Below are positions 17,024 to 25,575 of a stretch of DNA of 45,999 nt, in pieces. Source of the DNA: Desulfobacteraceae bacterium (GTDB lineage: Bacteria; Desulfobacterota; DSM-4660; Desulfatiglandales; B25-G16). Below the pieces are notes generated by a model. It did no database searches. It was not told the origin of the DNA and worked only from the letters and a program-made list of their open reading frames with translations. Positions within the stretch are counted from its first letter, which is position 1, and the number at the start of each line of letters is the position of its first letter. Position numbers and translations under genes: made by a program. The stretch lies in contig JAUWNK010000004.1 of NCBI GenBank assembly GCA_030612685.1, positions 1 to 45,999 on the forward strand, in the 5' to 3' direction.

Positions 17024-18626
17024 TATCCGCCATTGCCTTTTTCAGTTTAGGCAAGGTGGAAGGATTTAGAGCCGAAATTGGGATTCCGTCCAGCTTCTTA
17101 GCAAGACGAGCTGTCTGAAATTTATTCAGCCTGTCCATTTTATTTAAAACTAAAATAGTCGGGATATTGTTAAGCTCAAGGCTGTTCAAGGTCTTGCCAA
17201 CTGATTCCATCTGATCTTCCAATCTTGAATTGCTGATATCTGCTACATGGACAAGAAGGTATGCCTCATGAAGTTCCTCAAGTGTTGCAGCAAAGGCATC
17301 CAAAAGATCTTCTGGTAAATCCCTGATAAATCCAACGGTATCGGTGATAATAACCTCCCCTTCTTTTAGCCTGAGGCGGCGACTTGTAGGATCGAGTGTA
17401 ACAAAAAGCCTATCTTCTATCCTAACATGACTTTTTGTAAGGGTATTAAGAAGTGTCGATTTTCCCGCATTTGTATACCCAACAATTGAGACTACTGGAA
17501 GACCCTTATCCCTTCTCTTTTTTCTCCTCTCTTTCCTCTGTTGCCCGACTTCCTTTAACTCTTTGCTTAATAGGACTATTCTATCCCTTACTCTCCTCCT
17601 ATTAATCTCCAATTTGGTCTCCCCTGGACCTCTGCCACCTATCCCACCAGTAAGTCTTGACATGGCTGTATTCTTGGTAATCAACCGGGGTAGAAGATAC
17701 CTTAATTGAGCAAGCTCCACCTGTATCTTCCCTTCTCTGGTGATTGCCCTCCTGGCAAATATATCCAATATCAACTGGCTTCTATCAATTATCTTCATTT
17801 CTGTGTAATCTGTCAGAACCCTGACCTGTGCAGGAGTCAGTTCACAGTCAAAGATTAAAAGGTTAGCCCCTGCTTGAACAGAGCGTACGACTAACTCGCT
17901 TAATTTTCCTTTTCCTAAAAGAAAACGAGAAGTTACCTCTGTTTTCCTCTGGATAACAGAATCCACGACCAAGAGATTGCTTGTTATGGCCAACTCTTTT
18001 AATTCTTCAAGTGATTCCTCCGCCTCCCGCCTCAAGGTCTTAGTTACACTAACAAGCACAGCTCCTTCCTCTTTCTCCATACCAAGGCCTGTGCCTGTTT
18101 TGGCGAGTTCAGTTTCAAGATCTCTTATAAATTCCGAAAAATTGAGATTCAGCCTGCCAATATCAGGTACATGCTCTACAAACCACGGGCGCCCTGAATT
18201 ATTTTTGGGAAGTAGATGGGCATAATATAGATCGGCCGGAATCCCTTTATTGTTAACCTTGATGCACAACATCAGATCCAGCTTGAGCAGTGCTAAATCC
18301 ATTAAATCCTCTTGACTTAATGGCTCTCCATGGAGATGGGTATGGATGCACCTGAGGCCCTTCAGTCTACCAGCCCCGGATCTAAACCGGGCTAAATCAG
18401 GTATAAGGATGCTGTGATCATTGCCCACAACCACATATTCCACATCGCCCCTCCTTCCTATAAGGAGGGCCACCTGTTTTTTGATGTCGGAGGAGATTTC
18501 TGCTAACCGGCGTGTTAATTCTCGAGAGATTATCTCGCCCTTAGAGATGCGTCGTCTATAAATACTTTGGAGTCTTTTTAAATGGCTGGCCTTGAGACCA
18601 CCTATTTTGCCATGTACCTTCTCTAT
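17013..18626 (-). CDS. hflX: GTPase HflX (ribosome-splitting), apparent ATA start
   Basis: HflX binds and splits stalled 70S ribosomes under stress. The GTPase domain has P-loop GYTNAGKST, a G2 Thr, DTVGFI (G3) and NKMD (G4), after an N-terminal domain that ends in the glycine-rich GGRGPGETKLE linker. The first standard start codon is GTG at 18473 (486 aa), but the same frame continues upstream for 51 codons with clear HflX sequence: EKVHGKIGGLKASHLKRL, IYRRR and LTRRLAEIS. In these codons there is no ATG, GTG or TTG; the codon where family members normally start, just before GAG AAG GTA CAT, is ATA (18624-18626). Either ATA is used, or the gene has lost its start codon and begins at the GTG, or there is a base error. 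The gene is downstream of dnaB on the same strand. Confidence 0.88.
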   Translation of the reverse strand: MEKVHGKIGGLKASHLKRLQSIYRRRISKGEIISRELTRRLAEISSDIKKQVALLIGRRGDVEYVVVGNDHSILIPDLARFRSGAGRLKGLRCIHTHLHGEPLSQEDLMDLALLKLDLMLCIKVNNKGIPADLYYAHLLPKNNSGRPWFVEHVPDIGRLNLNFSEFIRDLETELAKTGTGLGMEKEEGAVLVSVTKTLRREAEESLEELKELAITSNLLVVDSVIQRKTEVTSRFLLGKGKLSELVVRSVQAGANLLIFDCELTPAQVRVLTDYTEMKIIDRSQLILDIFARRAITREGKIQVELAQLRYLLPRLITKNTAMSRLTGGIGGRGPGETKLEINRRRVRDRIVLLSKELKEVGQQRKERRKKRRDKGLPVVSIVGYTNAGKSTLLNTLTKSHVRIEDRLFVTLDPTSRRLRLKEGEVIITDTVGFIRDLPEDLLDAFAATLEELHEAYLLVHVADISNSRLEDQMESVGKTLNSLELNNIPTILVLNKMDRLNKFQTARLAKKLDGIPISALNPSTLPKLKKAMADIIF

Positions 18627-18759
18627 GGCCTTGCCTCAAGCTTTAGTAATAGATAGATAAAAGTGTATTCTTATAGATTTTCAGTAATCTTTAATTTTCA
18701 CCGAAATGAGTTGCAGTATAAATCCGCAATCCGCAATCCGAAATCCGAAATATTATAAA

Positions 18760-20127
18760 TTACCCTTCTACCAATTCCTCTTTAAAGTAGTTTTCGAATT
18801 TTGTATATTTTTCCCTAAAGGTCAGATTAAACATGCCGGTGGGGCCGTTCCTGTGTTTGGCAATAATAACCTCCGCCTTTCCCCTGTTTTCCTCTGTCCG
18901 ATTATACAGCTCTTCCCTGTAAATAAAAGCAATCAGGTCTGCATCCTGTTCTATAGCGCCCGACTCCCTCAAGTCAGCTAATATTGGCCTCTTATTGGGC
19001 CTATCCTCAACCTTTCTGTTTAACTGAGAAATCGCCACGACAGGGATGTTCAAATCCTTTGCAAGGGCCTTCAAAGACCTTGATATATCAGAGATCTCCA
19101 GCTGCCTTGATTCAACTGACTTCCTGCTCTGCATCAATTGAAGATAATCAATAATCAGTAAGGATATATCATATTTCTTCTTCAATCTCCTTGCCTTGGC
19201 CTTCATCTCCAGGCCTGACAAACCAGAAGAATCATCAATATATATAGGCAGCTCTGAGAGTCTATTGGCAGAGTCTGTCAAACGAAGGTAGTCATCATCC
19301 TGCAGAGCTCCCTTCCTTAACTTCCAGGCATCTATCATAGCATCTGACCCCAAAAGCCTAATGCCAAGCTGGAGTCTTGACATCTCAAGGGAGAATATAC
19401 CTACACCTATCTTTTCCTCCAGTGCAGCATTATACGCAATATTTAAGGCCAATGCTGTCTTACCCATGCTTGGTCTGCCTGCAATAATAATAAGATCAGA
19501 AGATTGAAGGCCGGCGGTAAGATTGTCAAAATCTGTAAATCCAGTTGAAATACCCGTAATGTTGCTTTCCGTAGTTTTTTCTATTTTCTTGAAGCTCTCC
19601 TTGACCACTTCACTAAGGGGGTAAAAGTTTTGATCTATATTCCTCTCGGCTATCTCAAATATCGATTGCTCGGCTAAATCAAGGATTTCATCAGTATCAT
19701 TAGAAGACTGGAAGCAAACTTCAGAGATATGGGAACACTGGCTAATCAAACCTCTTCTTGTAGATAAATCTTTAACGATTTCAGAATGATACAGTATTCC
19801 AGCAGAGGTTGATGTTGCCTCTGCCAGGGATGCCAGATACTTTGTTCCTCCCACATTATCCAGGACACCTTTTTCCTTCAACACCTGGGAAAGCGTTATC
19901 AGGTCGACAGGATCATCCCTATTATATAGGGTAAGCATTCCTTCAAATGTGAGTGCATGAGCCTCCCTGTAAAAGTCCTCACCCGCCAGGATATCCACAA
20001 CCTGGTTAAGTGCATCATTATTAATCAATATCCCACCCAATATAGCCTGTTCAGCCTCCAGATTATGTGGAGGGACCTTATAGGCAGAATGAGCCGCATC
20101 TTCTTTTTTCTTGGGCATAGTTAACAT
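18760..20127 (-). CDS. dnaB: Replicative DNA helicase
   Basis: DnaB is the hexameric 5'-3' helicase at the replication fork. The 455-aa protein has the N-terminal helical domain (VPPHNLEAEQAILGGIL), linker and RecA-like C-terminal domain with Walker A AGRPSMGKTALALN, Walker B LLIIDYLQLM, and AISQLNRKVEDR plus DLRESGAIEQDAD. No intein is present. Two possible starts (ATG at 20127 or 20118) differ by three codons; neither has a clear Shine-Dalgarno. It follows rpsF-rpsR-rplI on the same strand, the usual neighbourhood, but with about 300 bases of repeats in between. Confidence 0.96.
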   Translation of the reverse strand: MLTMPKKKEDAAHSAYKVPPHNLEAEQAILGGILINNDALNQVVDILAGEDFYREAHALTFEGMLTLYNRDDPVDLITLSQVLKEKGVLDNVGGTKYLASLAEATSTSAGILYHSEIVKDLSTRRGLISQCSHISEVCFQSSNDTDEILDLAEQSIFEIAERNIDQNFYPLSEVVKESFKKIEKTTESNITGISTGFTDFDNLTAGLQSSDLIIIAGRPSMGKTALALNIAYNAALEEKIGVGIFSLEMSRLQLGIRLLGSDAMIDAWKLRKGALQDDDYLRLTDSANRLSELPIYIDDSSGLSGLEMKAKARRLKKKYDISLLIIDYLQLMQSRKSVESRQLEISDISRSLKALAKDLNIPVVAISQLNRKVEDRPNKRPILADLRESGAIEQDADLIAFIYREELYNRTEENRGKAEVIIAKHRNGPTGMFNLTFREKYTKFENYFKEELVEG

Positions 20128-20203
20128 CCAAGAATTTCTAAAAGTAAGTAAAATCAGAGAGTTTTCAGGTGTACTCGCTTAATGACCACCACATGGAATG
20201 ATG

Positions 20204-20305
20204 GCCCGCCCTGGCGCGACTTGCATGGAAAAGGCCGTCATCGCTGTAATACCTTGTAAGCGAAGCCTGTGGACTCTGGCCTTGCAAGTCAGGGCTGGGC
20301 CAGGG
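20204..20305 (+). repeat. 103-bp structured repeat, copy G
   Basis: 102 bp from GCCCGCCCTGGCGCGACTTG to AGTCAGGGCTGGGCCAGGG. The inner arms GACTTGCA and TGCAAGTC are perfectly complementary, and the core can form TCGCT/AGCGA around GTAATACCTTGTA. It lies between rplI and dnaB, directly beside an ATTCC-type inverted repeat. Confidence 0.85.
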
Positions 20306-20310
20306 AATGT

Positions 20311-20418
20311 TGGAAAAATGGAGTAATGGGCGGAAAAAGTTGAAAAATCATTTTTTGATTGTTTTAATTTATCTAAACCCATTATTCCGGTATTCCAAAG
20401 TTCCAGTATTCCAATTGG
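20311..20418. repeat. ATTCC-type inverted repeat
   Basis: Left arm TGGAAAAATGGAGTAATGGG and right arm CCCATTATTCCGGTATTCC (plus further ATTCC repeats to 20418) form an imperfect palindrome. A similar, better preserved pair is at 26802-26959. Confidence 0.6.
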
Positions 20419-20432
20419 AGAGCGAAGGGTAG

Positions 20433-20900
20433 CTAACTTGCTTCTTTAGCCTTTTCTTCCTCCTTCTCAACAACTACTTTTGTTGTGGCTATAACCTCCG
20501 GATAGAGTTTAATAGCTACCTCAGACTCCCCAAGAGACCTGATTGTTTCATCGATAATAATTTTTTTTCTATCTATAATGACTCCCTCCTTTTCAAGCCC
20601 TTGAGCAATATCTCGACTTGTCACAGAACCATAAAGTTTGCCCCCCTCACCAGCCTTCCGTCTGACAGTTACCGTTATCTGCGAAATCTTTTCCCTAACT
20701 CTTTCAGCTGCCTCTTTATCTTTCCCGCGTTTAGCCATTATCTTCCCTTTCCTCATCTCCAGGGCCTTCATATTAGCATCATTGGCCTCGATGGCAAAAC
20801 CTTTGGGAATAAGATAATTCCTGGCATATCCCTTAGCTACATCTATGATATCACCTTCAAGACCGAGAGATACAAGGTCTTGCATCAATATAATCTCCAT
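20433..20900 (-). CDS. rplI: 50S ribosomal protein L9
   Basis: L9 binds 23S rRNA near the L1 stalk and affects reading-frame fidelity. The 155-aa protein begins MEIILMQDLVSLGLEGDI, followed by the family signature GYARNYLIPKGFA, a long central helix and the C-terminal domain with KLYGSVTSRDIAQGL. I start at the second ATG (20900), which has AAGGG just upstream, rather than at the ATG at 20918. A Glu/Lys-rich tail extends beyond the C-domain. It is third in the rpsF-rpsR-rplI set. Confidence 0.95.
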   Translation of the reverse strand: MEIILMQDLVSLGLEGDIIDVAKGYARNYLIPKGFAIEANDANMKALEMRKGKIMAKRGKDKEAAERVREKISQITVTVRRKAGEGGKLYGSVTSRDIAQGLEKEGVIIDRKKIIIDETIRSLGESEVAIKLYPEVIATTKVVVEKEEEKAKEAS

Positions 20901-21173
20901 TTCCCTTCTCCCATTCAAGTTTTTTCTTAGTGGTCAGCTACGTTGAATACTTATGCAGTTAATAGCAATAACTTGGAAATTGTCTCCTCGAGAATATAAT
21001 ATCTTTTCCCCCGGTGACTATTCTACGGGGTAGGTGTCGAAAACAAAATGTGCATGAAGGATATTAAGGACTAAGGAAAGAAAAAGTTTATTAAAAAAGT
21101 AAAATGGAGGCCACAAAACCATCTTACCTTCTATAGCCCCCATAATCAAATCTGTATCCACCACAGCTATCTT

Positions 21174-21443
21174 TTAAAATTCTCGATGTTCCTTCATTTT
21201 TATTTTTGCCGTAGTAAAAGGTAGAAGGGCAATTTTTCTGGCTCTTTTTATAGCTAAAGCCAGCACTCTTTGATGCTTGGCGCAGTTGCCAGAAATTCTA
21301 CGAGGTATTATCTTTCCTCTTTCAGTAATAAAAACTGAAAGGGTCTTTGGCTCTTTGTAGTCGATCTTTAGGCCTGGATCAGCACAAAAACGACACATTT
21401 TGTGCTTAATAAATATCCTCTTTCTTTTATCATTAAAGACCAT
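21174..21443 (-). CDS. rpsR: 30S ribosomal protein S18, zinc-binding form
   Basis: S18 forms a pair with S6 on the 30S platform. The 89-aa protein has [24 protein letters not shown] and the basic helical end. CRFC near residues 17-20 plus the C and H in NCAKHQ resemble the zinc-binding (C+) version of the protein. Its start codon overlaps the last base of the rpsF stop region, so the two are translationally coupled. No ssb gene lies between rpsF and rpsR. Confidence 0.96.
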   Translation of the reverse strand: MVFNDKRKRIFIKHKMCRFCADPGLKIDYKEPKTLSVFITERGKIIPRRISGNCAKHQRVLALAIKRARKIALLPFTTAKIKMKEHREF

Positions 21444-21829
21444 TATTCATCCACAATTGATTCATTATGACTCTCTTGTTTTTTATCCTCTTTTTTATCT
21501 TCCTTTTCCTGCTCTTTGCCTACTAAATCCTCTGGGTCAACGTCTTCATCAATTTTGACAGTTAAATATAATAGGACCCGGTCGTCTAATTTTAGATTTC
21601 TCTCTAACTCTTTTACTATCTCAGGAAGACCACAAAAATCCAATACTACATAGTGGCCTTTATCAAATCGCCTGACCTCGTAAGCCAATTTTCTCTTTCC
21701 CCATTCATTCACCTTTACAATATAGCCTTTTAGTTTTTTAGTTAGGTCTGAAAACTTTGTGACTACTTCTCTTAAAGAGTCAGCCTCAAGATTGGGATTG
21801 ACAATATAAATCGTCTCGTAGCGTCTCAT
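21443..21829 (-). CDS. rpsF: 30S ribosomal protein S6
   Basis: S6 binds S18 and the central domain of 16S rRNA. The 128-aa protein begins [14 protein letters not shown], and has [25 protein letters not shown] and a ferredoxin-like fold length of about 100 residues followed by a charged Glu/Asp/Lys tail. GAAGGAT precedes the ATG. It is the first gene of the rpsF-rpsR-rplI group, and a sigma70-like promoter lies upstream. Confidence 0.96.
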   Translation of the reverse strand: MRRYETIYIVNPNLEADSLREVVTKFSDLTKKLKGYIVKVNEWGKRKLAYEVRRFDKGHYVVLDFCGLPEIVKELERNLKLDDRVLLYLTVKIDEDVDPEDLVGKEQEKEDKKEDKKQESHNESIVDE

Positions 21830-21874
21830 TGAATAGGATCCTTCTTTCTTTTTATATCTTAAAATTTATATCCT

Positions 21875-21903
21875 TATCTATCCTTGTTACCAAAAGTTGT
21901 CAA
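21875..21903 (-). promoter_or_regulatory. Sigma70-like promoter upstream of rpsF
   Basis: Reading the minus strand, TTGACA (21898-21903) is followed after 17 bases by TAGATA (21875-21880), about 45 bases before the rpsF ATG. The match and spacing are good; activity is inferred. Confidence 0.55.
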
Positions 21904-22034
21904 CTCATTTTTTGATAGCCAAGGGTGTATTTCTCCTTAAGGCCTTTTTTATAGATCTTTCCCGATCCAGAAGCTTGACTTTTAGATAATTATCCTTTTT
22001 CGTATCATGTTAAGAAGATATATCCATGCCTCTT

Positions 22035-24002
22035 TTATCTTCCATGAAATGCATCTACCAGGTTCTTCTTTGACAATTGGAGCCCCAGCAAACCCTTCCA
22101 CTCTTCTTTCCATATTAGTTTCTGGGTGAAAATAACCCCAAAGAAAAGAACTACGCCAATAAAATCAGTGTAGAAAGAAGGAAGGAGGAGCAAAAAGGCA
22201 GCAACACCCATGAAAATCCATTCAATGATATTTGTGCGGTGGAAGAGATAGGCCTCCAAAAAGGCAGTAAAGGCTATAAGACCAAGTGTAGAAAAAACTA
22301 TAGCCCTAACAACCTCCCAGAAAGGGCCATTCAAGAGAAGAGGCTGGTAGGCCATGATAATAGGGATAATATAGAGGCCCTTTGCAATCTTCCAGGAAGA
22401 AAAGGCGCATCTCATAGGGTTTGCCCCAGCAACACCTGCCGCTGCAAAAGATGCCAGGGCCACAGGAGGTGTGACATTGGCATCCTGACTATACCAGAAG
22501 ACTATCATGTGGGCAGTTATCAGAGCAACTCCCATCTCGATAAGGGCCGGTCCGGCTAAGATAACCAGAACAATATAAGACGCTGTAACAGGCAATCCCA
22601 TGCCCAAAACAAGAGAGGCAAGCCCTATAAGAATTATAGCAATCAGAGGGACACCACCGGAGATTGAAACCACCATACTCGAAAATTTAAGACCCATACC
22701 AGTGAGGCTGACCATACCAACTATAATACCGGCTGCTGCACAGGCCGCAGATACAGTGATAGCATTCTTTCCTCCCAATGCCAGGGCATCTATGACATCT
22801 CGCAGGCTCAATCTTGACCGCTTTCGAATCATGGCTGCTAAAAAGGTGGCCACCACAGCAACAAAACCAGCCATCATTGGGCTAAAATTTCTAACAAGAA
22901 CATAGATTAATATCCCTAAGGGAATAAGGAAATGGAGACCGTTTTTGAGTGTTTCACCGATCCGGGGAAGTTGATCGCCCGGGAGCCCAAGGAAGCCCAT
23001 CTTCTTTGCCTCAAAATGGACAAAAAACAGGACAGTTACATAATACATGATAGCCGGTATAAGTGCCACCTTAATGATATATAGATAAGATGTATTGGTG
23101 AACTCCGCCATGAGAAAGGCGCCGGCTCCCATAATTGGGGGCATGAGCTGGCCACCTGTAGATGCGGCTGCCTCAACCGCGCCTGCGATATGGGGCTTAT
23201 ATCCAAGTTTTTTCATCATAGGGATGGTAAAAGAGCCGGTAGTAACCACATTTCCTATGGCGCTACCGGAAACAGATCCCATAAATCCACTTGCCAAGAC
23301 CGCTGTCTTGGCTGGGCCGCCGGTCATACGCCCGGTCAAGGCGTAAGCCAGATTTATGAAAAAGTCCCCGCCGCCTGTTTTCTGCAAAAAAGACCCAAAG
23401 AGCACGAAGATAAAGACAAATGTTGCAGCAACGCCTAAGGGAAGTCCATAAATGCCTTCTGTAGTAAGATATAAAAGTGTAGAAATGCGCTCAATGCTAT
23501 AGCCTTTATGCGCAAAAAACTCCGGCATATAGGGGCCAAAATATGCATATACGATAAAGCTTAAACAGATAATGACCATTACCCAGCCAATTGTTCGGCG
23601 ACAGGCCTCTATTACCAAAAAGGTGGTAACCAATCCAAAAATAACATCTATTGTTGTCCAATCACCCTGACGTTCAATGATCTCGCCATAATAAAAGATG
23701 ATATAACCACCAACAAGAAAGACCAGGGCAATCAGGAGCAAATCGATATAGAAATATATATCCTGTTTTTGCCTGGATGCCTTTTTTGTTGCCGGGAATA
23801 AAAGAAAGGCAAGGGTCATGATAAGCGTTATATGGATACAACGCTGATATATGGCTGAAAATGGTTGGATTCCGGCAGAATAAAGCTGAAAAAGAGAGAG
23901 GGTAACCGCTATCACAGTAAATGCAAAGGCAAAAAAACCAACCAAGCTCCTGGTCTTACTCGGTTTTATCTCTTTTTCCGATCCTCTATCTTGATCCTGC
24001 AT
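22035..24002 (-). CDS. TRAP transporter fused permease (TAXI type)
   Basis: A 655-aa polytopic membrane protein combining the small (DctQ-like) and large (DctM-like) TRAP permease parts. About sixteen or more hydrophobic segments are visible. Landmarks are AFFAHKGYSIERIS-type sequence in the first third, GSVSGSAIGNVVTTGSFTIPMMKKLGY and AVEAAASTGGQLMPPIMGAGAF in the middle, and LVLGMGLPVTASYI towards the end. With the TAXI binding protein upstream it would import an organic acid by a sodium or proton gradient. The start overlaps the DUF1850 gene by 17 bases. The substrate cannot be read from the sequence. Confidence 0.92.
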   Translation of the reverse strand: MQDQDRGSEKEIKPSKTRSLVGFFAFAFTVIAVTLSLFQLYSAGIQPFSAIYQRCIHITLIMTLAFLLFPATKKASRQKQDIYFYIDLLLIALVFLVGGYIIFYYGEIIERQGDWTTIDVIFGLVTTFLVIEACRRTIGWVMVIICLSFIVYAYFGPYMPEFFAHKGYSIERISTLLYLTTEGIYGLPLGVAATFVFIFVLFGSFLQKTGGGDFFINLAYALTGRMTGGPAKTAVLASGFMGSVSGSAIGNVVTTGSFTIPMMKKLGYKPHIAGAVEAAASTGGQLMPPIMGAGAFLMAEFTNTSYLYIIKVALIPAIMYYVTVLFFVHFEAKKMGFLGLPGDQLPRIGETLKNGLHFLIPLGILIYVLVRNFSPMMAGFVAVVATFLAAMIRKRSRLSLRDVIDALALGGKNAITVSAACAAAGIIVGMVSLTGMGLKFSSMVVSISGGVPLIAIILIGLASLVLGMGLPVTASYIVLVILAGPALIEMGVALITAHMIVFWYSQDANVTPPVALASFAAAGVAGANPMRCAFSSWKIAKGLYIIPIIMAYQPLLLNGPFWEVVRAIVFSTLGLIAFTAFLEAYLFHRTNIIEWIFMGVAAFLLLLPSFYTDFIGVVLFFGVIFTQKLIWKEEWKGLLGLQLSKKNLVDAFHGR

Positions 24003-24486
24003 TTTTTATTTTCCCATGCTTTATATAGAGGCGGATCCTCATTCCTGGAGTCATCCTGCTTAAATATATTTCTTCTCCCCTGATGAGAATGGCATGATCA
24101 ACTGATGGCGCTCCTATCCTAAGATAAAATTCTCCGAGAGCAATGTTCATATCCTTAATAAAGATCCATCCATTTTTTTCTACTATTCTCCCCCGCCCAG
24201 GCCAGTGGCCCATTCCCGCTCCGAACATCTTAAAATAAGTCTCTTTAATAATAATCCCTCTCTTCTCATCTGCATAAAAAACCTCGTATACCGGAGATAT
24301 ATCAACAGAGTGTATATATCTTATAGTAAAAAATTCTCCAGGCTCTATTGGTATAGAGATCAACACCACGCCATCCTCTTTTTCAATTATCAATGAAAGG
24401 GGATGCATGGCCTTTGCTGCAACTGGAGAAAAAAGAAGATAAGATATAAGGGCAATGGGCAATACTGTCTTTAGACACCTGGGCAT
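23986..24486 (-). CDS. DUF1850 domain protein (TRAP-associated)
   Basis: A 166-aa exported protein with an N-terminal hydrophobic signal, then the DUF1850 pattern: FFTIRYIHSVDISPVYEVF (conserved His-Ser in the W/YxHSV motif), KMFGAGMG and VDHAILI near the end. DUF1850 genes regularly lie beside TAXI-TRAP permeases, but their role is unknown. I choose the ATG at 24486; a TTG at 24504 is also in frame. A strong hairpin lies between this gene and the binding-protein gene upstream. Confidence 0.8.
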   Translation of the reverse strand: MPRCLKTVLPIALISYLLFSPVAAKAMHPLSLIIEKEDGVVLISIPIEPGEFFTIRYIHSVDISPVYEVFYADEKRGIIIKETYFKMFGAGMGHWPGRGRIVEKNGWIFIKDMNIALGEFYLRIGAPSVDHAILIRGEEIYLSRMTPGMRIRLYIKHGKIKNAGSR

Positions 24487-24510
24487 ATGGTTTCCGCTCT
24501 GCAAAACCCA

Positions 24511-24538
24511 GAGGCCGTCATGAAAATATGACGGCCTC
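24511..24538 (-). terminator. Hairpin between TAXI gene and DUF1850 gene
   Basis: An 11-bp perfect stem, GAGGCCGTCAT/ATGACGGCCTC, with a six-base loop. On the transcribed minus strand it is followed by TGGGTTTTG, a weak T-tract. Placed inside the operon it probably acts as partial terminator or 3'-end stabiliser, giving more binding protein than permease. Confidence 0.6.
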
Positions 24539-24558
24539 TTATTAAGGCAATTATCTCG

Positions 24559-25548
24559 TTATTTTTCTGGCAACAATCGTTTAGGAATTGTCAATCCCAG
24601 CTCTTTATAATATTTAATTGCACCTGGATGAAGGGGGATAACCGAATGTTTAATAGCATTCTGAGGCGTAGTGTATTTTGCAAAGGGATGTATCATTTTC
24701 AAGTAGTCTGTATGCTCAAAGACTGCCTTGACAAGTTTATAGACCAATTTTTCATCCAGAGAGGCTGTACATGCTACTGTATTCCATACTGATGGATTAA
24801 GTAGTGGATTGTCCTGCCCTTTATATGTGCCTGCCGGCATCTCAAATGGAGAATAAAAGGGAAATTTTTTGCAAATTTTATCTATGTCTTCTTTTGAAAA
24901 TGGGATAACATAGATGTCCCTTGTAATGGAAAGGTCCATTACAGAAGAGGTAGGAGCCGCCACATCCCAGATGCCTACGTCAATTGTTCCGTCTTTAAGG
25001 GCATTTGCATTTTCTGTAAATGAAAGCCGAAATACCTTAAAGCTGGAATAAGGTATCTCCAGGGCCTCTTGTAAGACCAAGTTAGTTTTAAACTCTGTTC
25101 CGCTTCCTGGTGCGCCAACAGAAACTTTACGCCCCTTTATATCATAGATAGTCTTGATTCCTTTTCCTTTCAATGCCACCACATGGTAGTGATGAGGGTA
25201 CATCTGAAACATTGCTAATATTTTTTGAGGTTTTCCCTCAAATTTACCTATGCCTTTATAGCCCTGATAAACAACATCATTCATAGCTTCAGCAATGACT
25301 GTTTCTCCCCTATGAGCCAGCTTTACATTCTCAACCGAGGCACCTGTTACCTCTGCAACCGCTTTAACCCCTTTTACATATCTGGTGAAAATCTCTGCCA
25401 GGCCTCCACCATAAGGATAGTAAACCCCTCCTGTGCCACCTGTGCTAATTGAGATATACTTCGTTTTGGCCTGAACTGAGGTTCCAACCAGCAGAAAGGC
25501 GAAAAAGGCAGCTAAGATTGGAAAAATTATCGTTCTGGTCTTTTTCAT
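24559..25548 (-). CDS. TAXI-family TRAP transporter substrate-binding protein
   Basis: A 329-aa periplasmic protein with signal peptide (hydrophobic 7-26, cleavage near VQA). The mature part begins KYISISTGGTGGVYYPYGGGLAEI, the hallmark of the TAXI (TRAP-associated extracytoplasmic immunogenic) family, and has GKRKVSVG-type GRKVSVGAPGSGTE further on. It captures the substrate and delivers it to the fused permease encoded two genes downstream. An AAGGAG precedes the ATG. It is separated by 27 bases from the upstream secreted-protein gene, so all four genes likely form one transcript. Confidence 0.93.
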   Translation of the reverse strand: MKKTRTIIFPILAAFFAFLLVGTSVQAKTKYISISTGGTGGVYYPYGGGLAEIFTRYVKGVKAVAEVTGASVENVKLAHRGETVIAEAMNDVVYQGYKGIGKFEGKPQKILAMFQMYPHHYHVVALKGKGIKTIYDIKGRKVSVGAPGSGTEFKTNLVLQEALEIPYSSFKVFRLSFTENANALKDGTIDVGIWDVAAPTSSVMDLSITRDIYVIPFSKEDIDKICKKFPFYSPFEMPAGTYKGQDNPLLNPSVWNTVACTASLDEKLVYKLVKAVFEHTDYLKMIHPFAKYTTPQNAIKHSVIPLHPGAIKYYKELGLTIPKRLLPEK

Positions 25549-25575
25549 GTTATCTCTCCTTTTACTTTAGTGTTA

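Noticed and set aside
96-20305. CRISPR or integron attC array as explanation of the 103-bp repeats
   Set aside because: Copies are kilobases apart in both orientations rather than in tandem, no cas or integrase gene is present, and the ends lack attC-type core sites.
22239-23438. Plus-strand frames across the TRAP permease gene
   Set aside because: They are antisense shadows of a clear polytopic membrane protein on the minus strand.
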